Below, in pieces: positions 44,044 to 53,530 of a stretch of DNA of 64,000 bases (its first letter is position 1; every line of letters begins with the position of its first letter). Both the position numbers and the translations under genes were made by a program. Below the pieces are notes generated by a model. The model searched no databases. It worked only from the letters and a program-made list of their open reading frames with translations, and had not been told where the DNA came from. Origin of the DNA: CALNZV01 sp942491115 (GTDB lineage Bacteria > Desulfobacterota > Desulfobacteria > Desulfobacterales > UBA5852); contig CALNZV010000020.1 in NCBI GenBank assembly GCA_942491115.1, forward strand, positions 1,116,001-1,180,000, read 5' to 3'.

Positions 44044-45072
44044 ATGGAACGACTGTTCGCACTCAAGAATCTGAAAAAGCACTACCCCGTCCTGGGGGGG
44101 GTCTTTCGCCATCAGGTGGCATCGGTGAAGGCCCTCGACGGCATCGATCTCGACATCTATCGCGGCGAATGCCTGGGGCTGGTCGGGGAATCCGGTTGCG
44201 GGAAAACCACTACCGGAAAGGCCATTATCCGTCTTCAGGATCCTACGGCCGGGCATATCTACTACCACCAGGGTAACGGTGAGGGCGGCGCTCCCATCGA
44301 CTTGGCCGTCATGAGCCGGCGGGAGCTCAACCAAACGGGTATCCGCCGCAAGCTCCAGATGGTGTTTCAGGATCCCACCACATCCCTCAATCCACGGATG
44401 CTGATCAAGAACATCATCGCAGAACCCATAAAGGAACTGGCGCATCTGAGAAGCCGGGAACTGGAAGCACGGATTCTGGATCTCCTAAATCTGGTGGGCT
44501 TGACCCGGGATCATTATCTTCGTTATCCCCATGAGTTCTCGGGCGGGCAGCGCCAGCGGATCGCCGTTGCTCGATCGATTGCCACCCACCCGGAATTCCT
44601 GGTGCTGGATGAACCCACCTCGGCCTTAGACGTTTCGGTTCAGGCCCAGATCTTAAATCTCCTCCAAGCACTGCGACGCAAGCTCAATCTCACCTACCTC
44701 TTTGTCACCCACCATCTTCTGGTCGTGAAATACATCAGCGACCGGCTGGCGGTCATGTATCTCGGTAAAATTGTCGAAATTGCCGACACGGAAACGCTTT
44801 TTTCACACCCTCGACATCCGTACACATACGCCCTGCTTTCTGGAATTCCGGCGCCGGACGTGGAGCACAAGTCCCGCCGGATCGTCTTGGGAGGTGATGT
44901 GCCGAGCCCCATGCATCCCCCACCAGGATGTCGGTTCCACACCCGGTGCCCCTTCGTCATCGACCGCTGTCGAGAAGAAGAACCCGAACTCGAATCGGTC
45001 GGCGCCGGCCATCAAGCCGCTTGTCATCGGAAAGCCGATGTGGATGGCCTGGTGCGGGACCGTTATGGTTAA
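44044..45072 (+). CDS. Peptide-type ABC transporter ATP-binding protein (DppF class)
   Basis: 342-residue ATPase, last gene of the importer. Walker A GESGCGKTT is at 48-56, FQDPTTSLNPR marks the Q-loop, FSGGQRQR is the signature, LDEPTSALD is Walker B plus D-loop, and VTHHLLVVKYISD holds the switch histidine. The C-terminal oligopeptide-type region has CRFHTRCPFVIDRC. Its motifs are all canonical. It is convergent with the Omp85 gene across 89 bases; a small ACGATG/CATCGT hairpin at 45124-45141 lies in that gap, without a T-tract. Confidence 0.93.
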   Translation: MERLFALKNLKKHYPVLGGVFRHQVASVKALDGIDLDIYRGECLGLVGESGCGKTTTGKAIIRLQDPTAGHIYYHQGNGEGGAPIDLAVMSRRELNQTGIRRKLQMVFQDPTTSLNPRMLIKNIIAEPIKELAHLRSRELEARILDLLNLVGLTRDHYLRYPHEFSGGQRQRIAVARSIATHPEFLVLDEPTSALDVSVQAQILNLLQALRRKLNLTYLFVTHHLLVVKYISDRLAVMYLGKIVEIADTETLFSHPRHPYTYALLSGIPAPDVEHKSRRIVLGGDVPSPMHPPPGCRFHTRCPFVIDRCREEEPELESVGAGHQAACHRKADVDGLVRDRYG

Positions 45073-45161
45073 GCGATTCGCAGCTGCGACGATACCGGAC
45101 CCAAACCCCCTTCGCGGGAATGAACGATGGCGGCGCATCGTCGTTACCACCGGCTCTGCCG

Positions 45162-47972
45162 CTAAAAGGAATAACCGAACGAGAAATGCCACTCCCCGGA
45201 ATCCTCCCCGGAATCCGGATCCAGTTTGTGGCCGTATAGAAGACCGACCGCGCCGACTGGCGTCCAATATCGAAGGCCGAATCCCACGGAGGACCGAAAG
45301 CCGTTTTTTCCTTCGCCGGTCGTGGCATTTTTGATGCTGCCGACGTCGTAGAACAGGGCCCACTCGATATCTTTCCAGACTTCGATCCGGGCCTCGATAC
45401 TGCCCATGATTTCGGTGCGTCCCCCCACGGATTTGCCCCGGTCGTCGATCCGAAGCTCGTTTTTGTTGAATCCCCGCACATTCCCAAGGCCACCGAGGTA
45501 GAAGAGCTGGTCATCGGGGATGGTGGTGCCCTGTTTCAACGGATCAATATGACCCACCCGTCCCCGCATGGCAACCGTAAGGCGTTCCAGAGGCGTGGTA
45601 AACCATCGGGCGTCCAGCCGGTATTTGAGAAAATCGTCAAGGGAGTTCTGCAGGGCCGTCGACATCTCGATCGAGGTTAGGACGAGGGCCCCCTCCCGGG
45701 GACGGGTAACGGAATCGGTGGTGTTGTAGGTCACGGCAGGAGTAGTGACCAAAAGGGTCCGCTGGTCGAAAAGATCGTCTTTATCCACGTCGTTGGGAGA
45801 GTTGTCCGTCAGGAACTGCTCCCTGCGCTCGAGGCGAAACCCCAAGGACGGGCTCCAGCGTCGCCCAAAAGAGCGGCGAAAGATCAGGGAGCCGGCACGG
45901 GAACGGACGCCGAAATCCTGGTTGAAGTCCTCCCGTTTCTCCACGAACAGGCCCGCAGTGGCCGATATGCGTGTCCCGAGGAAACGAGGCTCGGTAATGC
46001 CGATCTCACCCAGATAGCCGATCTCACTGACCTCTCCCCCTACCCAGGCGTCCTTGTTGAGCCCGAATAGGTTCCGGTCGCCGATTTTCCCGTTGGCAAA
46101 CCATTCTCTGTCGGTGTCGTAGCCGACGCCCAACTCCAGAATATAGGGTTTTTTTTCTTCGACCTCGGCGATCAGGTTCACTTCCTCTGATTCTTCCTTG
46201 AGTCCCGGGGTCGAAAACCGCACCCGGTCGATGGCGTTGATGTTGCGAATGTTTCTCCGGGAGGCGAGCATCTTGGCGTGGGAAAAAGGATCGCCTTCCC
46301 GGAGGGTCATCTCGTTTTCGAAGATGATAGGGGCCGTTTTAAAATGTCCCACGCTGAACAACCGACCCATGCGGACGAACGGGCCCTTGTCGACAGTGTA
46401 GACTACCGTCGCCCGGGGTGGGTTCGAACGGATGACCGCCTTTCCGGTCACGGTGACATGGGGGTAGCCGCGCTCGGAAACGAATCGGGAAAGGATCTTT
46501 TCATCATCGTTGATCGTGTCAGCAGAATAAGGGCCTTCTGGTTTCATGGCCAGTAGATCCGAGGCTTCGACCGACGCGGCATCCGACAGACCATCGATTC
46601 GGACGGCCTCGACCCGGGTTCGGGGCCCTTCGTCGATGGAAAAGATAATGTCCACCCGGCGCTTTTCGGGCAAGTCCGTCTCGGCTGGGGCGGCCTCGTC
46701 GGTCACCCGAATCCTGGTGAATCCTTCCTGCCGGTAAGCCGCCTCAAGGGCTGTTCTGTCCTCGGACAAAACCTCCGCAACAAAGGCGCCGTCCGCGATG
46801 ATCCCCGGAGGACGGGTCTTCAGCGCATTTTGGAGTGTGTTTTCCCCGAGGCTGCGGTTTCCTTCAATGGTGACGGCTCCGACAATGTATTTGGGACCCT
46901 CGTCGATAACCCACCGGATGTGGCGCACCGGCAGTTCGTTTTCCATTTTCATCTCTGAGTCCATTTCCACCCGAACCGCCTTGTATCCGGCCGCAAGGTA
47001 GCGCTTTCTTATATTTCGGAGACTCTTTCGGAGGCCGAGATCGTCCCTGTTGCCGTCAGAGAAAATCGTCAGGTCCTGTCTGAGGGTGACATCCCAAAAC
47101 GCCTCGTTTCCCTCGAAGGAGACCCGGTACCGGGGTCCTTCGACGACGTTAAAACGGATGTCAATCTGGCGGCTCCCCTCGGTTTTGACGATGTCGTGGG
47201 AAACGACGGCCTCCGGGAACCCCTTGCGCCGGTAGAAGTCGGTCAGACGGTCGAGATCCTTTGTCAACCGAGACTGAATGAACCGGCGGAAGCTGCCGGG
47301 CAAAAGGGATGCCCGCCAGGTCGGAAGCTGGGTCAACAGACGACTGTCGGAAAACGACCGATTGCCGTCGATTCTCAGGCGGTGAATCCGGTAAAAGGCG
47401 CCTTTTTGGATCGATACGTCCACAATCGCGTGGCCGTCTGTCTCCTCACGGGCAAAAGCCACGATGGCTTTGGGGTCCATGTATCCGTTGTCTCGGTAGA
47501 GGGTTTCCAGGGCGGCTTGAGCTGTCGGCAGCCGGGGCTCGATCAGCGGTCCGCCGACCGCCATCTGCATGGCGGTCAGGACTTCCCGTTCAAAGAGGGG
47601 GAACGCCCCGTGGATACGGATATTCTTGATGCGGGGAAAGGGGGTCAATCGAAAGACCAACACGACGGGCCGGGCGCTCCAGTCCGGATCCGGGACGTCG
47701 ATGGATTGAAACAATTGAGTGTTCTTCAGGGTGGTGATAACGGTGTTCAGTCGAGAGGGATCCAAGGGCACGCCGGTGGGAACGTCGATGATCCTGTGGG
47801 CGATATCCTTCCACTCCCCGGTGTCTTCAGGCGTCCCGCCGATGTGGACATCGATCCGGTCGATAACGGGCTCCTGGCACCGCCCGGTCCCTGAAAGAGC
47901 CAGAATGGTGACGAGACACCCAAGGGCCCCTATCCATAGGGAGGGCCGTGTTCTGTTTGGGGTTTTTTCCAT
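45162..47972 (-). CDS. tamA: Omp85-family outer membrane protein (BamA/TamA-like) with about seven POTRA units
   Basis: 936-residue outer-membrane assembly protein. A signal peptide covers about 1-32 (ending near GRCQEP). Before the barrel I count seven POTRA-like units, each opening with a hydrophobic strand and often a GN or similar turn (RIDVHIGG, NIRIHGAFPLFEREV, RLRIDGNRSFSD, YRVSFEGNEAFWD, AVTIEGNRSLGE, AVRIDGLSDAAS, RLFSVGHFKTAP). The barrel starts near residue 610 (LELGVGYDTDREW), contains the lid motif LGNVRGF and ends in the aromatic FSFGYSF. It lies 15 bases after tamB, so it probably works as the outer-membrane partner of TamB. E. coli TamA has three POTRA domains and BamA five, so this one is unusually long. 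Confidence 0.9.
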   Translation of the reverse strand: MEKTPNRTRPSLWIGALGCLVTILALSGTGRCQEPVIDRIDVHIGGTPEDTGEWKDIAHRIIDVPTGVPLDPSRLNTVITTLKNTQLFQSIDVPDPDWSARPVVLVFRLTPFPRIKNIRIHGAFPLFEREVLTAMQMAVGGPLIEPRLPTAQAALETLYRDNGYMDPKAIVAFAREETDGHAIVDVSIQKGAFYRIHRLRIDGNRSFSDSRLLTQLPTWRASLLPGSFRRFIQSRLTKDLDRLTDFYRRKGFPEAVVSHDIVKTEGSRQIDIRFNVVEGPRYRVSFEGNEAFWDVTLRQDLTIFSDGNRDDLGLRKSLRNIRKRYLAAGYKAVRVEMDSEMKMENELPVRHIRWVIDEGPKYIVGAVTIEGNRSLGENTLQNALKTRPPGIIADGAFVAEVLSEDRTALEAAYRQEGFTRIRVTDEAAPAETDLPEKRRVDIIFSIDEGPRTRVEAVRIDGLSDAASVEASDLLAMKPEGPYSADTINDDEKILSRFVSERGYPHVTVTGKAVIRSNPPRATVVYTVDKGPFVRMGRLFSVGHFKTAPIIFENEMTLREGDPFSHAKMLASRRNIRNINAIDRVRFSTPGLKEESEEVNLIAEVEEKKPYILELGVGYDTDREWFANGKIGDRNLFGLNKDAWVGGEVSEIGYLGEIGITEPRFLGTRISATAGLFVEKREDFNQDFGVRSRAGSLIFRRSFGRRWSPSLGFRLERREQFLTDNSPNDVDKDDLFDQRTLLVTTPAVTYNTTDSVTRPREGALVLTSIEMSTALQNSLDDFLKYRLDARWFTTPLERLTVAMRGRVGHIDPLKQGTTIPDDQLFYLGGLGNVRGFNKNELRIDDRGKSVGGRTEIMGSIEARIEVWKDIEWALFYDVGSIKNATTGEGKNGFRSSVGFGLRYWTPVGAVGLLYGHKLDPDSGEDSGEWHFSFGYSF

Positions 47973-47987
47973 GGGCGCAAAGGCCGA

Positions 47988-50900
47988 TCAACGAAACTCA
48001 AGACGAAATTTCAGCTCGCCGCCGTAGTCCCCGGCGGTATCCTGAAATGCACTGACTATCAACCGCTCGAGCAGCTTGTAATCGGAGGTCACCCGCTGAA
48101 TGCGTTCACCGCTTCTGGCTTCGGTGCCGTATTCGATGGACAGCCGCCGTGAAAGCTCTTTTCCAACCGTCACCTTTATTTCCTCCTCTTCCTTGCCGTT
48201 TTCGGTGTTGGTTTCGTAATTGATCTCGAGTCTGTCGATGCCGGTGGCGTCTTTAATGCCGGGCGTCAGTGTGTTGGCGATGAACTCCGAGGCGGTGGCC
48301 CCCGCCGACAGGCGTTCGTCGGTGGTTTTCCCGAATGCGAGGAGGGAGAGAATCTCCTCGTTGGGTTCCGGTGGATTCGACACCAGTTCAATGTCCAGGT
48401 CATCCGGAGTTCCTGAAATAAGCAGGGAAATGGTCCATCTTCGTATGTCGGTTTCCGCGGCCAGGTCGATACGGGGTTCGATGCGATAGGGGTTGATGAA
48501 ATCCACGATCCCTCTCGTGACGATGAATTCCCGATTGCCGTATCGAATGGATCCCGATCGGATGTCGGTTCGCCCGCTCAAGACAGGGTTTCGGACGCTT
48601 CCGGTAACCTTGAGGTCCGGCTCGATGGCGAGAAGGGCGAGATTGTTGTCTACCGATAGGGGTTTGCGGCTTCTGAGCGAGACATTGAGGCCGGTTGAAG
48701 CGATGTCGGGTGGGAGATGAATCGGCGTGGACCCGGTCTTGGGCCGTCTGATCTGACCGATTGCTTCGGTCAGCTTGAGTTTGAAATCCTTGTAGTACAC
48801 CCCTTCCGCAATGGCGATCCATCCGGAAAGCCTCATGGTCTCCCGTTTGCCTGTGAGGGTCAATGCACTGTCCACCTCGAGGGATAGGGTGTCCGGCACC
48901 GCCACCGGCAGCCCAGTGGTCTGGAGGGAGAGGTTCACGTCCATGGGTCGGAAGTTTTTGAGATCCACCGATCCTTTCAACGCGAACGTTCCGTCATCTA
49001 AAAACCCATCGATCCGATCAACGGTCGCCTGGGTGGGGGTGGCCCGGATGGTCCCCCTTACCCCGTGGAACTTCTGCCCCAGGGTCGGGACCGTGAAAGC
49101 CACTTGGTCCAGTTGAAAGATCGCTGTGATGCTGGGCCGGGTCATGGAGCCCGTCACCTCCACCGAGGCCTTCAGGCGGCCAGAACTGTCCGGAAGCGTG
49201 TCTGTCAGTCTGGAGATCACGCCCATGGGGATGTCTCCGTTGGCTAAAAATCGGATCTCCCCGTCGACGCCTCCGTGCCCCTCCACCGCCATTCGACCGT
49301 CCTCCGCCACGATGAGGGTCGCCGGGGGAATGTCCAGAACCCCGTCGCGCATCCGGGCCCGAACCTCCTCGCTGGAAACCAGGAGCCGATCGTCCATATA
49401 TACCCTGGTCGATGCCAGAGCCACGTCGGCTCGCACCTGGGGGAGATCTTTCAGATGGCCGTCGGCCGTCAAGGAGCCGGTCATCTGCCCAGAGAGCTCG
49501 GGTCTGCCGGCCAGGGAGAAATAGGGCCCTAAAGCCGTTTCGTCGAATCGGGCGGAGACCGAAAACACCCCCTCTCTCCAGGCCAGCTCACCTTCCAGAT
49601 CAAAGCCGAGAGTACTGTCGATGGCAATACGGCTGGGATCCATGCGGAAAGAGAGGCGGACGGAGTCCAAGGGCTGGCCGTCGAAGTGAAGGTCGGTAAT
49701 CGAGGCGTCTCCTGTAAAATGGGGCTGCTCGAAGGAGCCGCTGCCATGGATGTCTGCGGACAGAATCCCCCTCAGGGACTTCAGGTCGTCGATGCCTTCA
49801 ATACGCTGAAGGGAAAGGTTCCTGATGTCGGCGGTTATGTCGTACCCGCCACGGCGATCCACCCATCCTCGGGCCCGGATGGTTTTTTCCTGCTCAATGT
49901 CGGCCTCAAGGGAATCGATAAGGATGCGATCGTCCTTCAGCCGGGCCTCGAGGGTCGCGATGTCGACGGTCTGACCCCAAACGGACAGATTCGTGCCTTT
50001 GAGACCGGCAGTCCCCGAAGGCCCGGACAGGGTGCCTCCGATATCGGCCCAGATATTGACGGCTCCGGAGGCGGTGTCGGAGAAGTCCTCCAGATAGAGG
50101 CGGCCGCGTTCGATGTGAAGGTCGATGGCCGGGTCGGCTGCCATTTCAAATGCCCCGGCCTCGATGAGGGACGCCCAGCCGGCCAGAGTCAATGCCGATC
50201 GACCGTTGGTGAGTTTCAATCCTTCGGTCGATAGAGTCCCGGCCGAAAATGCCACCTCTCCCTCGATATCACCAATGGCGACCCCCTCCGTCTCAAGCCC
50301 TGAGGCGGTGAGGTCGGCCGCCGCCTCCGGCCTTGAAAACAGGCCGTTCACCATTAGAGATCCCCTGCCCCTGCCCCGAATCGATCCATCGGTCACGAAA
50401 TGGCCGATATCAACCGGGTCGAAGGTCAGGGTTGCCGCCACAGGGGCCGATGGGTCGAATCCGGCCTCTCGGCTCAGGGATCCCAGGATGCCGCTGCCAG
50501 TGATGTGGCTGTCATGATTTTCTATGGTCAAGCCGTCCAGCCGAATGCGGCCGTCACTGTCGATGGTGGCCCCTGCCGCGAGAGATCCCAGGCGATAGGG
50601 CCCGTAGGCAATGTCGTTTCCCTGGAGGTTCAAAGCGATCTTTGGGGCTGACACAGAGCCGGTCAGTCGCGCCTGTGCCCCAGCGTCCCCCTGTATCCGG
50701 GTGCGGCCGAGGACCTCCGGCAGTCGGGATAGATCAGGCGACGCGATGTCCAGCACGGCTGACACCGTTTGGCCTCTTCGGTCGAGATGGCCGCCCCCTT
50801 CGAGGGTCAGGGATCCCGCCGATGCCTTTAGCCCCTCTACCTGGAATCGATCCGGACTTACCGATGCGGTGGTCTTCACTTCGATGGTGTCGGCAATGGG

Positions 50901-52181
50901 TCGTCCGTCTATCGTAAAGGCATTAAGCTCCGCCCATAGGCCAAGGGTTGCATTGAGGTGATCGGAGGCGACGCCGCTGCCCGCCAACTCGGCAGTGGCT
51001 GTCATGGTTCCCGATGTCCGGGTGGACCCTGGCAGCAGTGAGGCCAGGGCCATGCCCCGCTGCTCCAGTGACAAGGAATAGGTGAGGGCCTGAGGGGTTA
51101 CCGGCGACCTGAGGAGGCCCTCCGGGAAGACCCCGTTCAGGTCAATCTCTCCGGAAACCCTTGCCCTCCCCTCCCCTGCCGCCAGAACCACTTCCTGAAG
51201 GGCAACACGCTGGTGATCCACGGTGGCCAAAAGGGTTCCGCTGTCCAGTCGATACGGTCCAAGCTGTCCCCCGTCATAACGGATTCGTGCCGACAGCCGA
51301 GGCCTTTGTAGGGAGTCCTTCAGATGAATGGCGCCCATGACCTGACCCGTCATCGCCAGATCCATTCGGAACATGTCTCGAAGGTCGTTCAGATCGATGC
51401 CGGCTGTCAGGGTCAGATCTCCGGTCGGATCACTGAAAAGGCTACCGATGACCCCCTTCAGTTCCATGTGGGACCCGGGAAAGGCCAGCTTGCTGTCGAT
51501 GGCCTCCAGGCGGTCTTCCGAAAAGAAAAAACCGACCTCTCCGCTGATCAGCCGGACCGACATGTTGGAAGCATCCATTCGAGCACCGCCGATGCGCAGA
51601 TGCGCGTTGCCGGCGGTATCATGAAAACGGATCTTGCCCGTGAGCTCGGTTTCATCCACATCGATCCGCCAGGATCCGGACGATCCGCGATAATCGAATC
51701 GTCCGGACTCCACACGGGCACGGCCGATGCGGAGGCGCAGCGGCCAGGGGAGGAGACTCCCGGAAAGGCCATCGTCGGAAGGCGGTTTAGGGTCCGCGAA
51801 GACGGACATCAGGTTCAACCGTCCGGACGGATCGCTTTCAAGGGAGAAAACCGGGGAGATCACCCGAAAAAGGGGGACGTAGAGCTCTCCCTTCGCAAGG
51901 GGCAGCACATCGAGGGCGAGGACGGCGCGATCGATAGTGGCGACATGCTTGGGAGCGGCAGTGGTCAGGCGAACCCCGGTCAGGTCGATCTGACCCTGCA
52001 TCATATCGAGTTTCAGGTCCACCCAGTCCACGGTGCCCGGGATGGCTCCGTTGATCTCGGCTTTCAGCCATCGTTGACCGACCTCTGTGTTCAGGTAACG
52101 GTCTGCGGCCAGCAGTGATGCAACTGCCGCTAGTATGCAGACACCCATACCGAAACCGATCCATTTCATCACAGTCATCAT
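47988..52181 (-). CDS. tamB: TamB/DUF490 translocation and assembly module protein
   Basis: Very long (about 1397 residues) periplasm-spanning protein. One N-terminal membrane anchor (MKWIGFGMGVCILAAVASLLA) is followed by more than a thousand residues of repeated beta-strand, AsmA-like sequence rich in GxLxL and similar patterns. The C-terminal TamB domain (about the last 350 residues) contains LRSRKPLSVDNNLALLAIEPDLKVTG and ends in LKFRLEFR. TamB-type proteins bridge inner and outer membranes in lipid transport and outer-membrane protein assembly. It is transcribed before the Omp85 gene, the reverse of the E. coli order. A cluster of GTG-ATG-ATG codons makes the exact start uncertain by a few residues. 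Confidence 0.9.
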   Translation of the reverse strand: MMTVMKWIGFGMGVCILAAVASLLAADRYLNTEVGQRWLKAEINGAIPGTVDWVDLKLDMMQGQIDLTGVRLTTAAPKHVATIDRAVLALDVLPLAKGELYVPLFRVISPVFSLESDPSGRLNLMSVFADPKPPSDDGLSGSLLPWPLRLRIGRARVESGRFDYRGSSGSWRIDVDETELTGKIRFHDTAGNAHLRIGGARMDASNMSVRLISGEVGFFFSEDRLEAIDSKLAFPGSHMELKGVIGSLFSDPTGDLTLTAGIDLNDLRDMFRMDLAMTGQVMGAIHLKDSLQRPRLSARIRYDGGQLGPYRLDSGTLLATVDHQRVALQEVVLAAGEGRARVSGEIDLNGVFPEGLLRSPVTPQALTYSLSLEQRGMALASLLPGSTRTSGTMTATAELAGSGVASDHLNATLGLWAELNAFTIDGRPIADTIEVKTTASVSPDRFQVEGLKASAGSLTLEGGGHLDRRGQTVSAVLDIASPDLSRLPEVLGRTRIQGDAGAQARLTGSVSAPKIALNLQGNDIAYGPYRLGSLAAGATIDSDGRIRLDGLTIENHDSHITGSGILGSLSREAGFDPSAPVAATLTFDPVDIGHFVTDGSIRGRGRGSLMVNGLFSRPEAAADLTASGLETEGVAIGDIEGEVAFSAGTLSTEGLKLTNGRSALTLAGWASLIEAGAFEMAADPAIDLHIERGRLYLEDFSDTASGAVNIWADIGGTLSGPSGTAGLKGTNLSVWGQTVDIATLEARLKDDRILIDSLEADIEQEKTIRARGWVDRRGGYDITADIRNLSLQRIEGIDDLKSLRGILSADIHGSGSFEQPHFTGDASITDLHFDGQPLDSVRLSFRMDPSRIAIDSTLGFDLEGELAWREGVFSVSARFDETALGPYFSLAGRPELSGQMTGSLTADGHLKDLPQVRADVALASTRVYMDDRLLVSSEEVRARMRDGVLDIPPATLIVAEDGRMAVEGHGGVDGEIRFLANGDIPMGVISRLTDTLPDSSGRLKASVEVTGSMTRPSITAIFQLDQVAFTVPTLGQKFHGVRGTIRATPTQATVDRIDGFLDDGTFALKGSVDLKNFRPMDVNLSLQTTGLPVAVPDTLSLEVDSALTLTGKRETMRLSGWIAIAEGVYYKDFKLKLTEAIGQIRRPKTGSTPIHLPPDIASTGLNVSLRSRKPLSVDNNLALLAIEPDLKVTGSVRNPVLSGRTDIRSGSIRYGNREFIVTRGIVDFINPYRIEPRIDLAAETDIRRWTISLLISGTPDDLDIELVSNPPEPNEEILSLLAFGKTTDERLSAGATASEFIANTLTPGIKDATGIDRLEINYETNTENGKEEEEIKVTVGKELSRRLSIEYGTEARSGERIQRVTSDYKLLERLIVSAFQDTAGDYGGELKFRLEFR

Positions 52182-52597
52182 CACGAGTCATCATCGGTTG
52201 CTGAGGCGACAGTCCGTCCCATTAGTCACCCGATACTGGCAGCGTCAAAGGACGGGTTCCCGAAGGGGCTGGATCCATTCCGGCGACGCCCCATAGATTC
52301 ACGGCCCGATGGTAGCATCAAGCCTTCCGTCCTTCAATTGGGATTCGTGATCCCGGTTCGGCCATTGCCCGAGGCGCTCCATTGGAGCCGTCCGACTCAC
52401 CACTCCGGATGTACAGAAGGCGTCGATAGCGTCAGTTGGTTGACGCTCATCATATTAGAGCAGAAAAGGATTCCCGGATTCGATCATAAAACCGATGTGT
52501 TAACGTCCTTGAGCGTAGAATTTAATTGTGGCTTGATAATTGCTTGTGGTTTCACGAGGTTGTTTTTACCATGTTCGATTGCTTTCGGGGGAGTAAG
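52182..52597. promoter_or_regulatory. Divergent control region between tamB and the binding protein-kinase pair
   Basis: This 416-base gap holds a sigma54-like promoter at 52529-52544 facing the binding-protein gene. The left 250 bases are GC-rich with no clear element; I find no convincing promoter for tamB there. The right part is AT-rich. No small gene is supported. Confidence 0.5.
52529..52544 (+). promoter_or_regulatory. Sigma54-like promoter
   Basis: TGGCTTGATAATTGCT has the -24 GG and -12 GC with the exact 10-base spacing, in the frame TGGC-N7-TTGCT. The consensus AC after TGGC is replaced by TT. It lies about 55 bases before the ATG at 52598. No enhancer-binding protein gene is adjacent. 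Confidence 0.45.
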
Positions 52598-53527
52598 ATG
52601 ATGCGTTGCCATTCCAGATGTGCCCGCCTTTTCATCGTTTTTGCGATTTTCGTCGCCTTTGTGTTGGGCGTCGGCCGCTTTGAACCCGCCTTTGCGGACC
52701 TCGAAGACATCCGGCATCGGGGGGTTCTGCGGCACTTAGGCGTCCGCTATGCGCGCTTCATCACCGGCAGCGGAGACGGCCTAAGCGCCGATATAGCGAA
52801 AGGTTTCGCCGCTGAACTCGGGGTTCAGTATCAATATGTGGAAACCAGCTGGGATGCCGTGATTTCCGATCTGACCGGGAAAATCTACCGGCGCGTGGAT
52901 GATCGATTGGAGATCACCGGGGAATGCGAGATCAAGGGGGACATCATTGCCAACGGTCTGACCATCCTGCCTTGGCGGCGCCAGTTGATCAACTACTCAA
53001 CCCCCACCTTTCCCAGCGGAATCTGGCTGATCGCCCGCTCCGACGCCCCGATCCAGCCCATCGTGCCTAGCGGTGACATCCTTTTCGACATTGGGGCGGT
53101 GAAAGCCATGTTGAAGGACAGGAGCGTCCTGTGCATGCCGGGAACCTGTCTGGATCCGGTGTTATATGACCTTGGACAGACCGGTGCCCGGTTGGTTCCC
53201 TTGCCCCTTCAAATGAACGAATTTGCCCCTGCCGTGATCAACAGCACCGCGGAAACGAGTCTGTTGGACGTAGCGGATGCCATGATTGCAATGGAAAAAT
53301 GGCCGGGAATGATCAAGGTGCTCGGCCCCATATCAGAACCCCAGGAGATGGGGTGCGGTTTTGCCAAAACCGACGTGGAACTGCTGAAACGGTTTAATCG
53401 GTATCTTGCCCAGCTGTGGTCGGACGGCCGGTACCAGCAGCTCGTCGACCACTACTACCCGGGGATACGGGTGTATTTCGAACCGTTTTTCCGTAAATAT
53501 GGACGATCCGACGCGATGGAGCCATGA
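52598..53527 (+). CDS. Family 3-type periplasmic solute-binding protein, partner of a histidine kinase
   Basis: 309-residue exported protein. A signal peptide (MMRCHSRCARLFIVFAIFVAF, with cleavage near EPAFAD) precedes a SBP_bac_3-like domain: LEDIRHRGVLRHLGVRYARF, DGLSADIAKGFAAELGVQYQYVE and a second lobe with INYSTPTFPSGIWLI, then WSDGRYQQLVDHYYP at the end. Several cysteines (ECEIKGD, LCMPGTCLD, GCGF) are unusual for this family and could form disulfides. The ATG at 52598 follows GGGGGAG; earlier in-frame starts are less likely. No permease or ATPase gene is nearby; instead a hybrid kinase gene begins 3 bases after the stop, so sensing rather than transport is likely. Confidence 0.82.
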   Translation: MMRCHSRCARLFIVFAIFVAFVLGVGRFEPAFADLEDIRHRGVLRHLGVRYARFITGSGDGLSADIAKGFAAELGVQYQYVETSWDAVISDLTGKIYRRVDDRLEITGECEIKGDIIANGLTILPWRRQLINYSTPTFPSGIWLIARSDAPIQPIVPSGDILFDIGAVKAMLKDRSVLCMPGTCLDPVLYDLGQTGARLVPLPLQMNEFAPAVINSTAETSLLDVADAMIAMEKWPGMIKVLGPISEPQEMGCGFAKTDVELLKRFNRYLAQLWSDGRYQQLVDHYYPGIRVYFEPFFRKYGRSDAMEP

Positions 53528-53530
53528 TCC

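Noticed and set aside
30851..52201. The 13-base string TCATCATCGGTTG occurs near 30851 and near 52189
   Set aside because: Both copies are in gaps, but with only two copies and no symmetry, coincidence is the simpler explanation.
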